This document shows positions 34,061 to 45,346 of a DNA stretch of 64,000 nt, piece by piece (positions within the stretch are counted from its first letter, which is position 1; each line of letters begins with the position of its first letter). The position numbers and the translations under genes are program-made. The stretch is from positions 34,691,000 to 34,754,999 of the forward strand of contig OY282607.1 in assembly GCA_958298945.1 (NCBI GenBank), read 5' to 3'. The stretch is from Atherix ibis. Its lineage: Eukaryota; Arthropoda; Insecta; Diptera; Athericidae. The notes under the pieces are model-generated. The model did not search any database, was not told where the DNA came from, and saw nothing but the letters and a program-made list of their open reading frames with translations.

Positions 34061-35869
34061 TTCATATGTGTACCTCCCCAAATCCATAGTTTCGATGCAA
34101 CATTTCTTAAGTTGTCTATAGGACGGCGTAGTTAGTGGATGAGGTTAAAACTTGCACTGCACGTCTAGAAGGAACTAAAGTAAATGATACGTGAAGGGGA
34201 AGTTTGCAGTATCATCAGATCGAAATATCTTCTATTCACATATATGTACACTTGAACTGCAGAAACGTCAATAAATGTTTACTCCCCACAATTTAATTTT
34301 CATTTTAAAAATATGACTAGTATTGCAAAAAGTCTCAATATTTAAACTTTGAAAAAGTATATTTATGTATATTCTTTTTTAAAAATACTCTTTTCATCCT
34401 TCAACTTTTCAACATAATAAAGAAAATTATTCTGCTCGCAATTTATGCTCTTCAATTCAATTTACTTTCACTTTAAAGCCATTTCTCGAGAATTAACCCT
34501 TACATTTTTATGTACAAAATCAATATCAATTTGAATATAGAAGAAAATATAGCATTTCGTTTTAAGAAAACAATTTTTGTTTCTTCAAATTTAAATCAAA
34601 TAAAAACACAAATCGGAGTATGTCAACAATTTTAGCAAGGAAACTGACATTTTTGAAATTTAGCTAAATAAGAATAGGAAAAGTAAAAAGAAAATTCTGC
34701 TCATATTTTTACTTTTATTTCTTTGCAGACATTTTAAATATTTTATAAATTTCCCTCTAAGACCTTTCCGTAATATATTGAATTATTAAACACGAAAGTA
34801 CGCGAGTGTAGACTGTAGGCACTATAGGAAAACTCATAAAAATACAATAAGACGCGCGTACTGCTGCCATAAAGTGACTTGGATTTCTTTCGTAGCACAT
34901 TTCACATAAAATTTCATTTATAACAATTTTCAACGAAAAAGGATTTTGGATTTAGTAGAATGGATGAGAGTTACTATAGAATGAATGGTAAAAAATTTGA
35001 ATTTATTTCTCTCTTTGTTTTCATATAAATTTTGAGCAATTTTGTTTAGTATTAGTGCATTCTGTTTTTCTTCTTCAATAAAATGTATTGGGAGGAGGAG
35101 GTAAATTTTCTTTACCTATTTTTGTTTGCTTTGTTATATAATTTATAGTTGACTATTCGCCAGTTTTTCTGCTAAAACAGCTTAAGTAGGGAGTTTCAAT
35201 AAAAAGGTAAAGAAGGAATTTATATTAGTATAAAAATGATATATACCATAAAATTGATAAAAATATTTCTTGGTAATCGTAATTTTATTTAATACTTTTT
35301 GTGTGGAGAAATTTCAATAAAGCAATTTTGAGAAAAATCTAAATTGACTGTTGAATTTTTAATTTTCTAAGGTCTAAAAATTGTGTCATATTTTATATGA
35401 TCTAAAAATGTGTACGTCATTTCAAAACCAAACTTTGATAAAACTAGAGTTTAATAGTCATCTTTTTCTTTACATTTTTTATAATAATAATATGATTTTA
35501 AAATTACTTATTTGGTAGTGTTTACTCTCTCTCTCTCTGTCTCTCTCTCAGAAAAAGTCAGCTTCTTTTAATTTAAAATATTTTTTTTTAATGAAATTTA
35601 ATATATATAATATGCAGCCTAAAAAACATGTTCCTTTTTTAAAGCAAATAAAATTCAAGTTATAAATTTTTTTTTATGGTAAATGTAAAATTTATAAATT
35701 TTGATTTACATCATCTAGAATTTAATTAAGTTGTGGGCAGAAACATTTTTCCGAAAAAAATTCTATATTTTATGTTTCAATATTTAAAAAAAAAATATTG
35801 GTTAATAGTATTTTTAGAAAATTAAAAAAAATCTGACTATTTTTTCCGTTTTTAGAATTTTTGCCACCT
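34061..35869. other. AT-rich noncoding stretch with CT microsatellite
   Basis: No gene is recognised. A CT dinucleotide repeat occupies 35525-35549. The rest is AT-rich with poly-A and poly-T runs. Confidence 0.55.
35525..35549. repeat. CT microsatellite
   Basis: About 25 bp of alternating C and T, with one G interruption. Confidence 0.9.
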
Positions 35870-36214
35870 TTTCCTGTAAAATTGGATTTGGAAAGGAAAT
35901 TTTTGGATCTAAGTGCTCCACAATAGTCGTGAAACACTTCACACAAAAGAATTCCTCGTTTGCCGCTACTCGCTTAATATATGTCGAAATAGTTAGCAGA
36001 ACCCCACAGAATTGCCAGATAGGGCATGTGTGATTTCCAAAAAGGAAGAAGTGGGTGAAAGCATTATGTCATATCCGAATTATGTACTCAGAATTTCGGT
36101 AAGCATGTTGAATAGACAGAATTGTTGGTAGTTGAGAAGGTCTAACATTAGTCCAGTCTAAATTTCTTTGGCTGAGGATGTTGTCTGCTATTTTTCATAA
36201 GTAGATATGACAGA
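35870..36214 (-). mobile_element. Old jockey-like LINE, part 1 (ORF2 tail)
   Basis: Read on the - strand, this piece gives FFLFGNHTCPIWQFCGV, a degraded form of the Cys-rich segment after the RIGHTxLTH motif of LINE ORF2. It aligns with 44750-44960; for example both contain TTGGATCTA(A/G)G(T/A)GCTCC and a later CCGAATT/ACGAATT...CTGAGAA/CTCAGAA block. It continues on the other side of the younger LINE as 38150-38560, so the two parts are one insertion split in two. Confidence 0.65.
36203..36214. repeat. 12-bp target-site duplication, left copy
   Basis: AGATATGACAGA at 36203-36214 is repeated exactly at 38138-38149, flanking the young LINE. The right copy directly follows its A-rich tail. Duplications of this size are typical of target-primed reverse transcription. 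Confidence 0.9.
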
Positions 36215-38024
36215 GAAACCAGAACTCCCCGACTACCACCCGGAGGATGAAGAAGTGGAAATTCCTGGTGTGACCATGGAAGAGCTCACGAGGGCCTGCG
36301 CTAGATTGCAGAATGGCAAGGCACCAGGACCGAGCGGCATACCCAACATCGCACTGAAGAGTGCAATTGCCGCCAGGCCAGACTTGTTCATAAGCATGTA
36401 CGATGCATGCCTGCGACAAGGCGTATTTCCGACCCGATGGAAGCAACAAAGATTGGTTCTTATCCCAAAAGGGAAGAAACCACTGGACGAGCCAGCTTCT
36501 TATCGTCCACTCTGCATGCTGGATTCGGGCGGGAAGAACTTGGAGCGGATAGTGGCCGACAGATTGGAGCAATACATCGATCCTCAACTTTCCGAATTTC
36601 AATTCGGATTCAGGAAGGGGAGATCGACCATCGACGCGTTGGAACTCGTCACGAACATTGCAAAGGAAGCCATCTCAGGAAAGAGATGGAAAGGCGGTTC
36701 TAAAAAGTATTGCCTCATTGTCACCCTGGACATCAAGAACGCGTTTAACTCGGCCCGCTGGGATCGAATCTTGGAGGCTCTTGAGAACATGGGGTTGCCC
36801 TACTACCTACGGAGGATGGCCAGTTCATACTTCAGTGATCGACTACTGCAATACGAGACCGAGGATGGACCAGCAGAGTATGGGGTCACGGGAGGGGTAC
36901 CTCAGGGCTCTGTCCTGGGGCCACTCTTGAGGAACGTCATGTACGATGGCCTACTCCATCTGCAATTACCGACGAACACAACACTCGTGGCTTTCGCGGA
37001 CGACATAGCGGTTGTCCTGGTAGCCAAACACCTAGAGGAACTGGAAGCCGCATTCTCCACCACCATCCGGAACATAAGACAGTGGATGACATCGGCAGAC
37101 CTGTCTTTAGCGGAACATAAGACCGAGGCACTCCTTGTGAGTAGCCGGAAGAAAATGGAGACCATCACCATAAGAGTAGGCGATCACGGCATCCGGTCGC
37201 TACCCTACATCCGGTATCTAGGAGTGATCTTGGATGCCAGACTCAACTACAAGGAGCACATCTGCAGCGTCAGCAGGAAGGCATCAGCAGTACAGGGCGC
37301 ACTTTCGCGGATAATGCCCAATATCGGAGGCCCCAGGCAAATCCGAAGGCGACTACTGGCAACTGTCGTTACCTCCGTCCTGCTATACGGAGCACCAGTG
37401 TGGGCGAAATCGCTAGAGCTAGCAACATACCGCAAGACAATGACATCAGTCCAGCGGCTCTCAGCGATCAGAGTGGCGTCAGCATACCGAACGGTATCAC
37501 ACGATGCGGTCAACATCGTGGCATCATGCCCACCCATCGACATCCTGGCAGGAGAGCGGGAACGCCAACATCGTAGGAAGAAGGAAGAGCGGCGAAAGGT
37601 CCTCTGTGAAGAGGAGAGACCCGAGAGTCTTCGCCTCTGGCAAGGGAGATGGGACAACTCGACGAAGGGTCGGTGGACTCATCGGCTGATCCCACATGTT
37701 ACCAAATGGGTCACTCGCCTGCACGGGGAAGTCGGGTATTACATCACCCAACTCTTGACTGGGCATGGATGCTTTCGGAAATACTTGCACAGATTCAAGA
37801 GAACTGACTCCCCAAACTGTCATCATTGCCGCGATGTGATCGAAGACGCAGAACACGTGTTCTTCCAGTACCTCCTCTACACAACGTACGAAGAAAAGGC
37901 CGCGAGGCGTCATAACATCGGGACAGCAGTAGCATCAAACAAGAACGCCCCGGCGAAGGAGTATTTACAAAGAGTGCCGCAGGGGAACCATCGTTCCGGG
38001 AGCAAGATCAGAGGTGCAGGTTAG
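36207..38024 (+). pseudogene. LINE ORF2 reverse transcriptase domain, 605-codon frame
   Basis: The open frame covers the whole RT domain. Blocks seen in order are NGKAPGPSGIPN, ASYRPLCMLDSGGKNLE, FQFGFRKGRSTIDAL, VTLDIKNAFNSARWDRI (first catalytic Asp), GVPQGSVLGPLL and VAFADDIAVV (the catalytic Asp pair), then the thumb block YIRYLGVILDARLNYKEHI. The C-terminal part has the Cys-His motif CHHCRDVIEDAEH. After FFQ the sequence departs from what I would expect of the family, suggesting a small deletion or frameshift near the end. The apparent start ATG at 36207 lies inside the target duplication, so it is host DNA; no native start is present. The frame is nearly clean, implying a recent insertion, but without its N-terminal half it cannot retrotranspose. 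Confidence 0.9.
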
Positions 38025-38137
38025 GTTTTAGCGAGGTAAAAATCCCGCATAACTCGCCTGGCAGGAAAAACTTACAGGTGAGTACCTTTTGAAGGTTTCC
38101 CCCTGTACCTCATTAATCTAAACAGAAAAAAAAGAAA
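36215..38137 (+). mobile_element. R1-like LINE, 5'-truncated, nested insertion
   Basis: This 1.9-kb non-LTR retrotransposon copy is far more GC-rich than its surroundings. It begins abruptly just before the RT domain, so the 5' UTR, ORF1 and endonuclease are missing. It ends with a 3' UTR that includes CCCGCATAACTCGCCTGG and an A-rich tail (about 38124-38137). It is flanked by the 12-bp duplication. The RT and Cys-His tail resemble the R1-type lineage. I base this on motif resemblance, not a tree. It is inserted into an older, oppositely oriented LINE. Confidence 0.92.
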
Positions 38138-38149
38138 AGATATGACAGA
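38138..38149. repeat. 12-bp target-site duplication, right copy
   Basis: Exact repeat of 36203-36214, immediately after the A-rich tail of the nested LINE. Confidence 0.9.
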
Positions 38150-38560
38150 TTGGAGCTATGAGCACGGGACGTCGAAGAACGAACTGCGCACAGGTAGCCA
38201 ACTGATCAGCACGTGCATTTCTCATTATTTCCCACATGGTCCGATCGCCAAAGAATTCGACACTCCTACTATTGAGTGGGTTATGTCGAATCGCATTGAG
38301 TACACAATCATTCAATGAGCCGCGAATAGCCTTGATGGTGGCTTGACTGTCAGTAAATGTGATAATGTTACGTCGATTGAAAAGGACAGTAGCCATTTGA
38401 ACCGCCGCTTTTATTGCTAATGCCTTACAATAGAACGGAGCCGCCGTATAGGAAGATACCTCACATTTAAGATCCTGAATTTGGATGCCATTTACCTCGA
38501 TAACTGGAAAGGACGTTTCATTGAGGTCGGTCGCCGTATTCGTGAAAAGGTGTAAACATT
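38150..38560 (-). mobile_element. Old jockey-like LINE, part 2 (RNase H region)
   Basis: On the - strand, 38396 to about 38160 reads ITFTDSQATIKAIRGSL, then a degraded middle, then ARADQLAT. This is the RNase H domain of a LINE ORF2: TDSxAxIxAI carries an active-site Asp, and xxADxLA is the C-terminal Asp block. Decay is moderate. With 35870-36214 it forms a single older element interrupted by the R1-like LINE. A diverged relative of the same region lies at 45040-45280. Confidence 0.7.
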
Positions 38561-39167
38561 CATTAAGGTTGTAGTGGATCGATGGCTACAGTGTATACTG
38601 GAGATAGTATACACTGTTGTGCATCGATGCCGTGTACTCAAAACGAATAAATATAATTACTTTTTTTTTAAATCGATTTACCTGCGATATTAACGAAATA
38701 GTCTACGTTAGATTAATAAGTTTATTAAAACAGTTAGCTGCTTTTAATATGTTAAAAAAAGAGGTAGGGTGAATAATTTAAAAAAAAGGTTGTTACTTAC
38801 GAGTAACAATCGTAATTATAGTTTAATTATGGAAGTTAATGCATTAAGAATGTTGCTTCAAAAAAATAAGATATAATAAAATAAAATAAAATAATTAATA
38901 ATATTAACTTACTTAAATAATAAATAAATTGTAGAAAATAAAAACAATTATTAAGTATCAGTTATTTTAGTTGTGAATTTGTTCGTTAAATCAAAATAAT
39001 GATTGCTTATAAACAATGTAAAAATTAAGGAACTATTAACAGAGCTTCTCCAGATGTTCGAGAAAAACTGTCCTGTAGATAGGAAAAACTTTCCTGTAGA
39101 TTTAATCCCAACTACAGCTTTCAATATAGATTCCGAAGGGACGTTTATAAAGTATTTATTATAACTG
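38561..39167. other. AT-rich noncoding spacer
   Basis: Begins with a short inverted word (TGTATACTGGAGATAGTATACA near 38591-38612) and continues as AT-rich DNA with no recognisable gene. Confidence 0.5.
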
Positions 39168-39907
39168 CAGTTATACTCTGCTTAACGCAGCTCCGCTTAA
39201 CACGGTTTTAGTTTCGCTGAGATCAATCCGGTACTATTTGCATTCCCTGAAATCGCACACAATTCTGTTGCTGTGGACATTCCGACAACTGATTGATAAA
39301 ACCGATGGAGAAGTTAAATAATCTATTAGAGATTTTTGAAAAAACTACAAAACCATATTATGAATGATGTATAAAACATCAATCTTTTGTGGAATGAGGT
39401 GACCGAGATATGTTCGAACGGAGTATGGAAGAATGGCCGGAGCTAAGCAATTATGTTGACACAAGAGAATCCGTTGTTGATGGCGACGAAATTGTCAAAC
39501 TATTTAATGAAACAGGGTTTGATAATATAGATGCGCAGTATATTGAAGAACTTTGATAATGAACAACAAGTTTATATCTGAAGATCAGGAGCAAAAGGAA
39601 CTTTCAACAAATTTTTTTAAAAAATGTTTAGCCACTATAAAATGATTTTAATTTTGATAGAAGTTCAAAAGCAAGAAAAAGTCTTATTGATCCAATGTCT
39701 TGCTATCGACAACTGCTTGCTGAACGAAACTTAGATGACTTCTTCATACAAAAATAAAAGATGTGAAATAAGAAAAAACTAAAAATTAAAAGTAAAAAAA
39801 TTTCATTTATCCCCATTATTTAGTATTAATATGACCTCGTTTAAAGCTGTTTCGCTTAGCACTGGAACTTATTAGCATATATCCACGTATTAAACGAGGT
39901 CTTACTG
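39168..39907 (+). mobile_element. Pogo/Tigger-like DNA transposon remnant
   Basis: The ends look like diverged pogo ITRs. The left end begins CAGTTATACTCTGCTTAACGC. The right end, read inwards, begins CAGTAAGACCTCGTTTAATACG and is followed by TA. The inside encodes the C-terminal part of a pogo-type DDE transposase: NEVTEICSNGVWKN, then after a frameshift EWPELSNYV and DEIVKLFNETGFDNID. This corresponds to the family's AWxxVTxxTIxNxWxKxxP region and acidic tail. The DNA-binding domain and catalytic core are deleted. It is an old, non-autonomous relic. Confidence 0.68.
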
Positions 39908-41159
39908 TATTATAAATAAAATTATTCATTAAAATTATCATGAATGAATTGGACTCGGACTTTATGAGAGTAAGAAAGATAGGTTTTCAACTAGTTTCGG
40001 TTAAGATTAAGACCGCCAGAGCTGTCCTATAGGGTCCACTGGTTGGTCTGATCAACGGTTAAACGCTTTTGCGACTCGTTTTAATCGTGAAATTTTGATG
40101 TATATATTTCGAAAATAGAGAATTGTTCTGTAATCAAAAGGGTATTATTTACTCTAATAAGTTTACACTTACTACTTCCTATCTTAACCATCCTGAAGAT
40201 AGTATTCCGTGTAGTTTCGCAGAACCTACAGGGTGAAAAGACGCTGGGCTAAACTATGAAACATTTGTGCTAGAATCACGTTTTCCGCAGACTTTCTTAA
40301 TAGTGCCACTTATCTAGCTAAAAGTATCTTGAAGGTTCTGGCCGTTTCTCGATAAAGCGGGAAAGTATTTTTACCTTAACGTGCGCAACGTCTGCTCCCA
40401 CTAGAATGTGTAGATGATGACGTTCTTTCTCAGAGCATTGCACCTTGAAAGAAAAAATGTCATACATTTGTGTAGGAATAAATGAATAAATATTCAAGAA
40501 TAGAAATAGTACCCTTTGTTAAGAAGAAGAGCTTATAGGTTTTTAATGAACCCTAAGAGTGACTGTGCATATTAAAATCTCCAAGGATAATGATGATAAA
40601 AGTTCATTGCCTAACTAAACTAATTCAACTCGCTGATAAAAATGACACGTAATGTTGAACGTATAAAATTCTATTATTTGTTCTTCATAATGCTGTTATT
40701 AGGACATTTAAATATTAAATTAAAGCTTTTCCAATATTCTAAATATTTGAAATATTGTAATTATATTAACTAAGACCAATAAAAGAAAATTGAACCTAAA
40801 TATTTATATAAGTGGAGATAATAAATTTTTCCATAAAATTGCCATTGATTTTTCAATTTAATATCAAAATCAGTTTAAACCAAATTTTTACATATGATTT
40901 TACAAAGTATTTGCCAATTTTTACCTTTTACAATTTTGTTTCTATAAAATATATTTTTTTCTTTTTTGCAATTTTCCATGCATACTGATAATATAATTTT
41001 TATACACAAATTTAATATTTTATTACAAGAAAATAAAATATTTTCAAAGTAATATATATATATATACTGTACAGAGATTGTATAAAATCTAAAGTAGAAC
41101 AAGAAAATTATTTTTAAGAAAAAACAACAAACAATTTTTAAAGTACATAAAATAAATGT
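39908..41159. other. Noncoding spacer of mixed complexity
   Basis: From 39950 to 40450 the DNA is of ordinary complexity, without a frame I can assign. From 40450 on it is AT-rich, with an AT dinucleotide run at about 41050-41066. Confidence 0.5.
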
Positions 41160-42600
41160 AAAAATTGTTGAAAAAACGGACGAACCGTTCTGGCAATGCT
41201 GGCAACAGTAGCACAAATACTCGTAGTAGCAGTAGTTCTAGGACAAATAATATTTGTAGCTACAACAAATGGAGCACAGTTCATAGTAAAAAACATTGTT
41301 AGGAAAATTCCCTATAAATTTTTCCGAAATTTTCTTTTGTAATCACCATGGCAATTTTCCAAGAAAGTATTTTTGTATTTTTTCGTACCTACGAGCTACT
41401 ACACAAAATTGCAGTTACTACTCCAGTACTACAGTGTATCCGCCTCCACTGGCCGCTACAACCTTGCTATACATCATTAAAAAAGCACCACTTATAGTAG
41501 GATTCATGGTAAATTCAGAGGTGAAGGGGAATATGAGTTATAACTGAACTAAAAGTATGACTATAACAATACATAAAGTATATTGAGAGTATATCATGTG
41601 GACCAGAACCATTGAGAATATGGTTAAAATATGGTTGGGGGGAAATGAAAGTGAAGAGTATGAATGAAAATCGAAGGTTCGAGCAGTTTTTGTGAGCATA
41701 TAAAATAGTCTTTTGTTAAATAAGTTTTCCTCAATATTCCCATAGGCCAGGTGTAAATTTATTTTCGTACACTGCCAATAAAACAGGTGGTTTTAATTAA
41801 ATTATTTCACCTGAAATATTATCTGTCGTTCGATTATAAATGATGCTGTCTATAGGAAGCTAGCAGTACGCTACTGTTTGCCTGCAGTTATGTCCATCCA
41901 TCCGAGACCATCTCTTTCGATAAGGAGTTTGAGTAACTGCTCACTTTTAGCCCGGGTGTTATGCCAAACGCAATAGCAACGAAAATACGACTATGCAGGT
42001 TGGTGGACCGAAAGAGCTGTGGTTATTGCTATTAGCAGAAATCGAAAAGCGTAGGTGGTTTAAAAAGGAGTAAGGAGTAATACGTTAGAATGGGATGAGT
42101 TGGGTCTCCTGAATAAAATATGAGACTATTGGTAAGACACAAAAAGCACTACCAACTGAGAAGGACTGCGGGATGCCTACCCGGAACATTAACCAGCAAC
42201 GGATGGGTTCCAATCCAAAATTCGTGTACTGTTCGAACATTCCCGATTACAACAGTTCGTAAATAACATCAATGCAACAATTGTGCAAAATTAATAAATA
42301 ATATAACCGCACGCATTCTCATACCCTTCACTCGTTCGCTATAAAAGCAAAAAATATTTACTCTAGGCGACGTTATTCTTAATTCCAGGCAGTTAACCAT
42401 TAACCGTAAGAAAATAATGTACGTTTCGATCGAAATCGAAATCAAAAATCGATATGGCCATGGATAAAAATAGGCACACTTAGAATATTGGTACGAGCAG
42501 CAGTAGCAGATGCTCCAGCAGCATCACCAGAAATAGTAGTAGTAATAATAACAGCACTACGGAGCGTGAATATGTAAAATAACAGGAAAAGGAAAAGGAT
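41160..42600 (+). other. Triplet-rich island, function unknown
   Basis: Two patches are rich in AGC/AGT/AAT triplets, at about 41180-41280 and 42490-42575. Read in one + frame they give Ser/Asn/Thr-rich strings (for example NTRSSSSSRTNN and TRNSSSNNNSTTE), each closed by a stop. Such runs occur in fly transcription-factor exons but also in noncoding DNA. I found no conserved domain, start codon or convincing splice pair. The whole island is less AT-rich than the surrounding DNA. Confidence 0.3.
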
Positions 42601-42657
42601 CTGCACATAATGTACAGTCAGCCACGAGTATATATCCGAATTTCATAAAAGTTAAAT

Positions 42658-42672
42658 GGGGGGGGGGGGGGG
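42658..42672. repeat. Run of 15 guanines
   Basis: Fifteen consecutive G residues, then A and three more G, in an otherwise AT-rich region. It could form a G-quadruplex. The exact length may be a sequencing or assembly artefact. Confidence 0.85.
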
Positions 42673-42766
42673 AGGGTAGTATGGTTTTAAGATTCCATAT
42701 AAGCAAGAGTTCCGAAAATTGGGTGAAACAGTTTAAATCACTTCGTATCTGTTGGCACAGGTGTAA

Positions 42767-42792
42767 CTATTATTATTATTATTATTATTACT
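42767..42792. repeat. ATT trinucleotide microsatellite
   Basis: Eight to nine perfect ATT/TAT repeats at about 42767-42792, about 100 bp downstream of the G run. Confidence 0.9.
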
Positions 42793-42799
42793 ATGCGAA

Positions 42800-44749
42800 T
42801 GAGAATGCGACTACGTACAGTAAGCAATTTGCACATTCCTTCTCGTCGAATTTGTGTTTTCTTTTTTGTTTCTTTCCATTTTATCCAACAACAAAAAAAG
42901 AAGAAAAAAAAAACAATTTTTCTTTCATTTGATTTGATTTTATTTGCATTTTTATATTTTTTGCATGTTTTTCTTGTTGTGTTACCATGTCGACTGTTTA
43001 TTTTGAATTTCCAATAATAATTTGGATTTCTCTGTGTCAACCGATGAGCATTTTTCACATAAATCGATTTTGAAAACGTAAAATTTCGTCGTCCCACAGG
43101 ATCAGGAGCAGGAAATTCAAATGAAATTCAATTCGTTCCTCTGTTTGGCAGTTTGGCAGTTCGACATTTCAACATCAGATTCATAATCAATCAATTACGA
43201 ATATTATTTTCAATAATAATACTATCGTCTGCTATTTGCCAGATTTATCAGCACCAACTCGTATTCGTACTCGTACATCTGCAATAATAAAATTCAGTGC
43301 TGAAATTGAATATCCCCAAAACTGATATTTCAGATTGCATAATTAAAATCCGCACAAGTTTTTGGTTGGGTGCAAATATGATTCAGTTGACAGTCAGCCG
43401 TGGTATTGGGATTAGAATTTGATGGCAACTGATTCGAAATATGCAAAATTCGAACCGTAACTAGTTCAGATTTAGTATTTCGACTGAAGTTTAGTATTTA
43501 AACTTCATAGAAAAGGAATTTAATAAATGTGTATGCGAATGATCCACAAAGAGAAGGAATTTTAATTTCATAGATTTCGACAAAACTTAATTTTATGAGA
43601 AAAACGAATAGCCGCAAAATTTTAGATAAAACTGTTAAAAGCATATTAATACTTATTAAACCGTAAATATTTGAATGGGTGAATATTTTACCCCTTCAAA
43701 ATTATTATAATATATACTAAAGTTGAATTTTGAAGTTCCTTATTGCAGTATCAAAGAAATTGCCGAAATATTCTCGAGATTTTAATATTCTTTACTTTTT
43801 ACAATAATACAATCTATTGTATTTACCAGATAGAGTGTGCCTCATTCAATTTTCATCCGTAACTATCCATAAAATTCCTTCTGTTTTTTTAATTGTAAAT
43901 TAAATTATTGAAATTATTTACAAATATTTTTTTTATTTATTTATATTATTTTGAACAAATATATATTTTGTTCAGTGTTTTTATTTGAGTTTTAAAATCT
44001 ACAAATTCTGTTTAAAGAAATATTTTTTTTTCATTTCTCTTAATTATGCATCAAAAGTTAGTTACTGTTAAAAATAAAAATATTTTTATTTTCTGAAGCA
44101 CTTACACGTATGTATTTTTAATTTTTTAAGAGCATTTTCTATTATTTACCATTTATTTTTAGTTAAATTAATCCAAAAAGAATGAAACTCAATATTTTGT
44201 TTCAAGAAAATTCTGCAAATAAATTGTTTTTAATATCAACAAAACCAAATTTTCTTATGAATCAATATTATTAGTAAACAAAATCTTCTATTACATTTTA
44301 TTCATATTGTTTGGATGAAAAATATTTTCTATATGGCAAAATATTTTTTTTTAAATACTGATAAAAATAATGTAAATAAATATTTGGTTTTCAATGAGAT
44401 TATTTTTAACAGAAAACACATTACGTAAAATCAACTTTAAATTGTCTCGTCTATTTTTAGTTTAAAGAAAAAATTTATTTTAATAGATAATATTTTGTAT
44501 TTTATTAAAAAAAAAAATAATTTTCAGAGATTTTTAGTATTCAAATTTGTTGCGGAAAAAAATATTAAGGGCAGATTAAATTTTTCCAAATTATTATCTA
44601 AAAAAATGTTAATAAGAACTCTCTTTATTTCCATTGTAGTTGATTTGCTTGTTTGTTTGTGTTGTAAGATCAATAATTAGTTGGAAGGTGCAATTATAAG
44701 TGGTAAAATTTTATGGAGCATATTAATTACTTTTAGTAAATTAAAGAGA
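42800..44749. other. Noncoding stretch, AT-rich towards the end
   Basis: No gene is recognised. From 43100 to 43450 there is moderate complexity with short duplicated words (GCAGTTTGGCAGTTT; ACTCGTATTCGTACTCGTAC). After 43500 it is AT-rich. Confidence 0.5.
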
Positions 44750-45320
44750 GGACTTGCAAAAGGAACTGTTGGATCTAGGAGCTCCTCAATGCAAGGAGTC
44801 TTATTCGTAAATAAATTCTGGGTTAAGTAACAGTTATTTAAAATATGGCGAATGGGGAGTTAAACACCACAAAAATGGCATGATAGACAAGATTGGTTAC
44901 CAAAGAGGAAATCATGAGTAAGTGCGATATGTCCAATACGAATTCTGAGAACTTTCCATGACCATAATGGGCATCTTCCACCGTTTGTCTAATCTGCTTT
45001 ATCTACGCATGGCTAAAGGTGTTAAGTGCCATTTGATAGTAGACGCGGCAAGTTTGAACGACTTCCCCGCTAGCTGATCAGCCCACTCATTGCCGAGTAT
45101 GCTAACGTGACTGGGAATCTAATTCAACACGACGCTTCTAATGTTTAATAGATTTCGACGAATCATCAATTGATGATCCACGAATGGCTTCCAAGGTTGC
45201 GAGACTGTCTGTAAAAATATTTACGCTGCGATATTTAAGGAGATTAATTGCAGTCCTAACTGTTTGCCATGGAAAGGATAACCACGGTTTCCGATCCAAG
45301 AACAAAGGTTATTGTAAATG
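44750..45320 (-). mobile_element. Jockey-like LINE RNase H and tail remnant
   Basis: On the - strand, 45250 to about 45000 reads VNIFTDSLATLEAIRGSS and later IPSHVSILGNEWADQLAGKS, the RNase H domain with its active-site Asp and the VPSHxGIxGNExADxLA block. From 44940 it continues RIGHIALTHDFLFGNQ, then CLSCHFCGV and LPIRHILNNC, the ORF2 tail. Stops and shifts separate the blocks. It is a paralogue of the split element at 35870-38560, in the same orientation. The element is cut near 45320, about 25 bp from the mariner A3 insertion. Confidence 0.78.
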
Positions 45321-45346
45321 AGTTTTATATGAGATTTTTGAAGATA

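Noticed and set aside
36195..37913. Long frames antisense to and out of frame with the LINE RT
   Set aside because: They are mirror frames of the GC-rich RT gene. Only the 36207-38024 frame carries RT motifs.
42738..43097. 119-codon - strand frame
   Set aside because: It spans the ATT microsatellite and poly-purine runs (poly-Ile and Lys/Phe strings) and is therefore low complexity.
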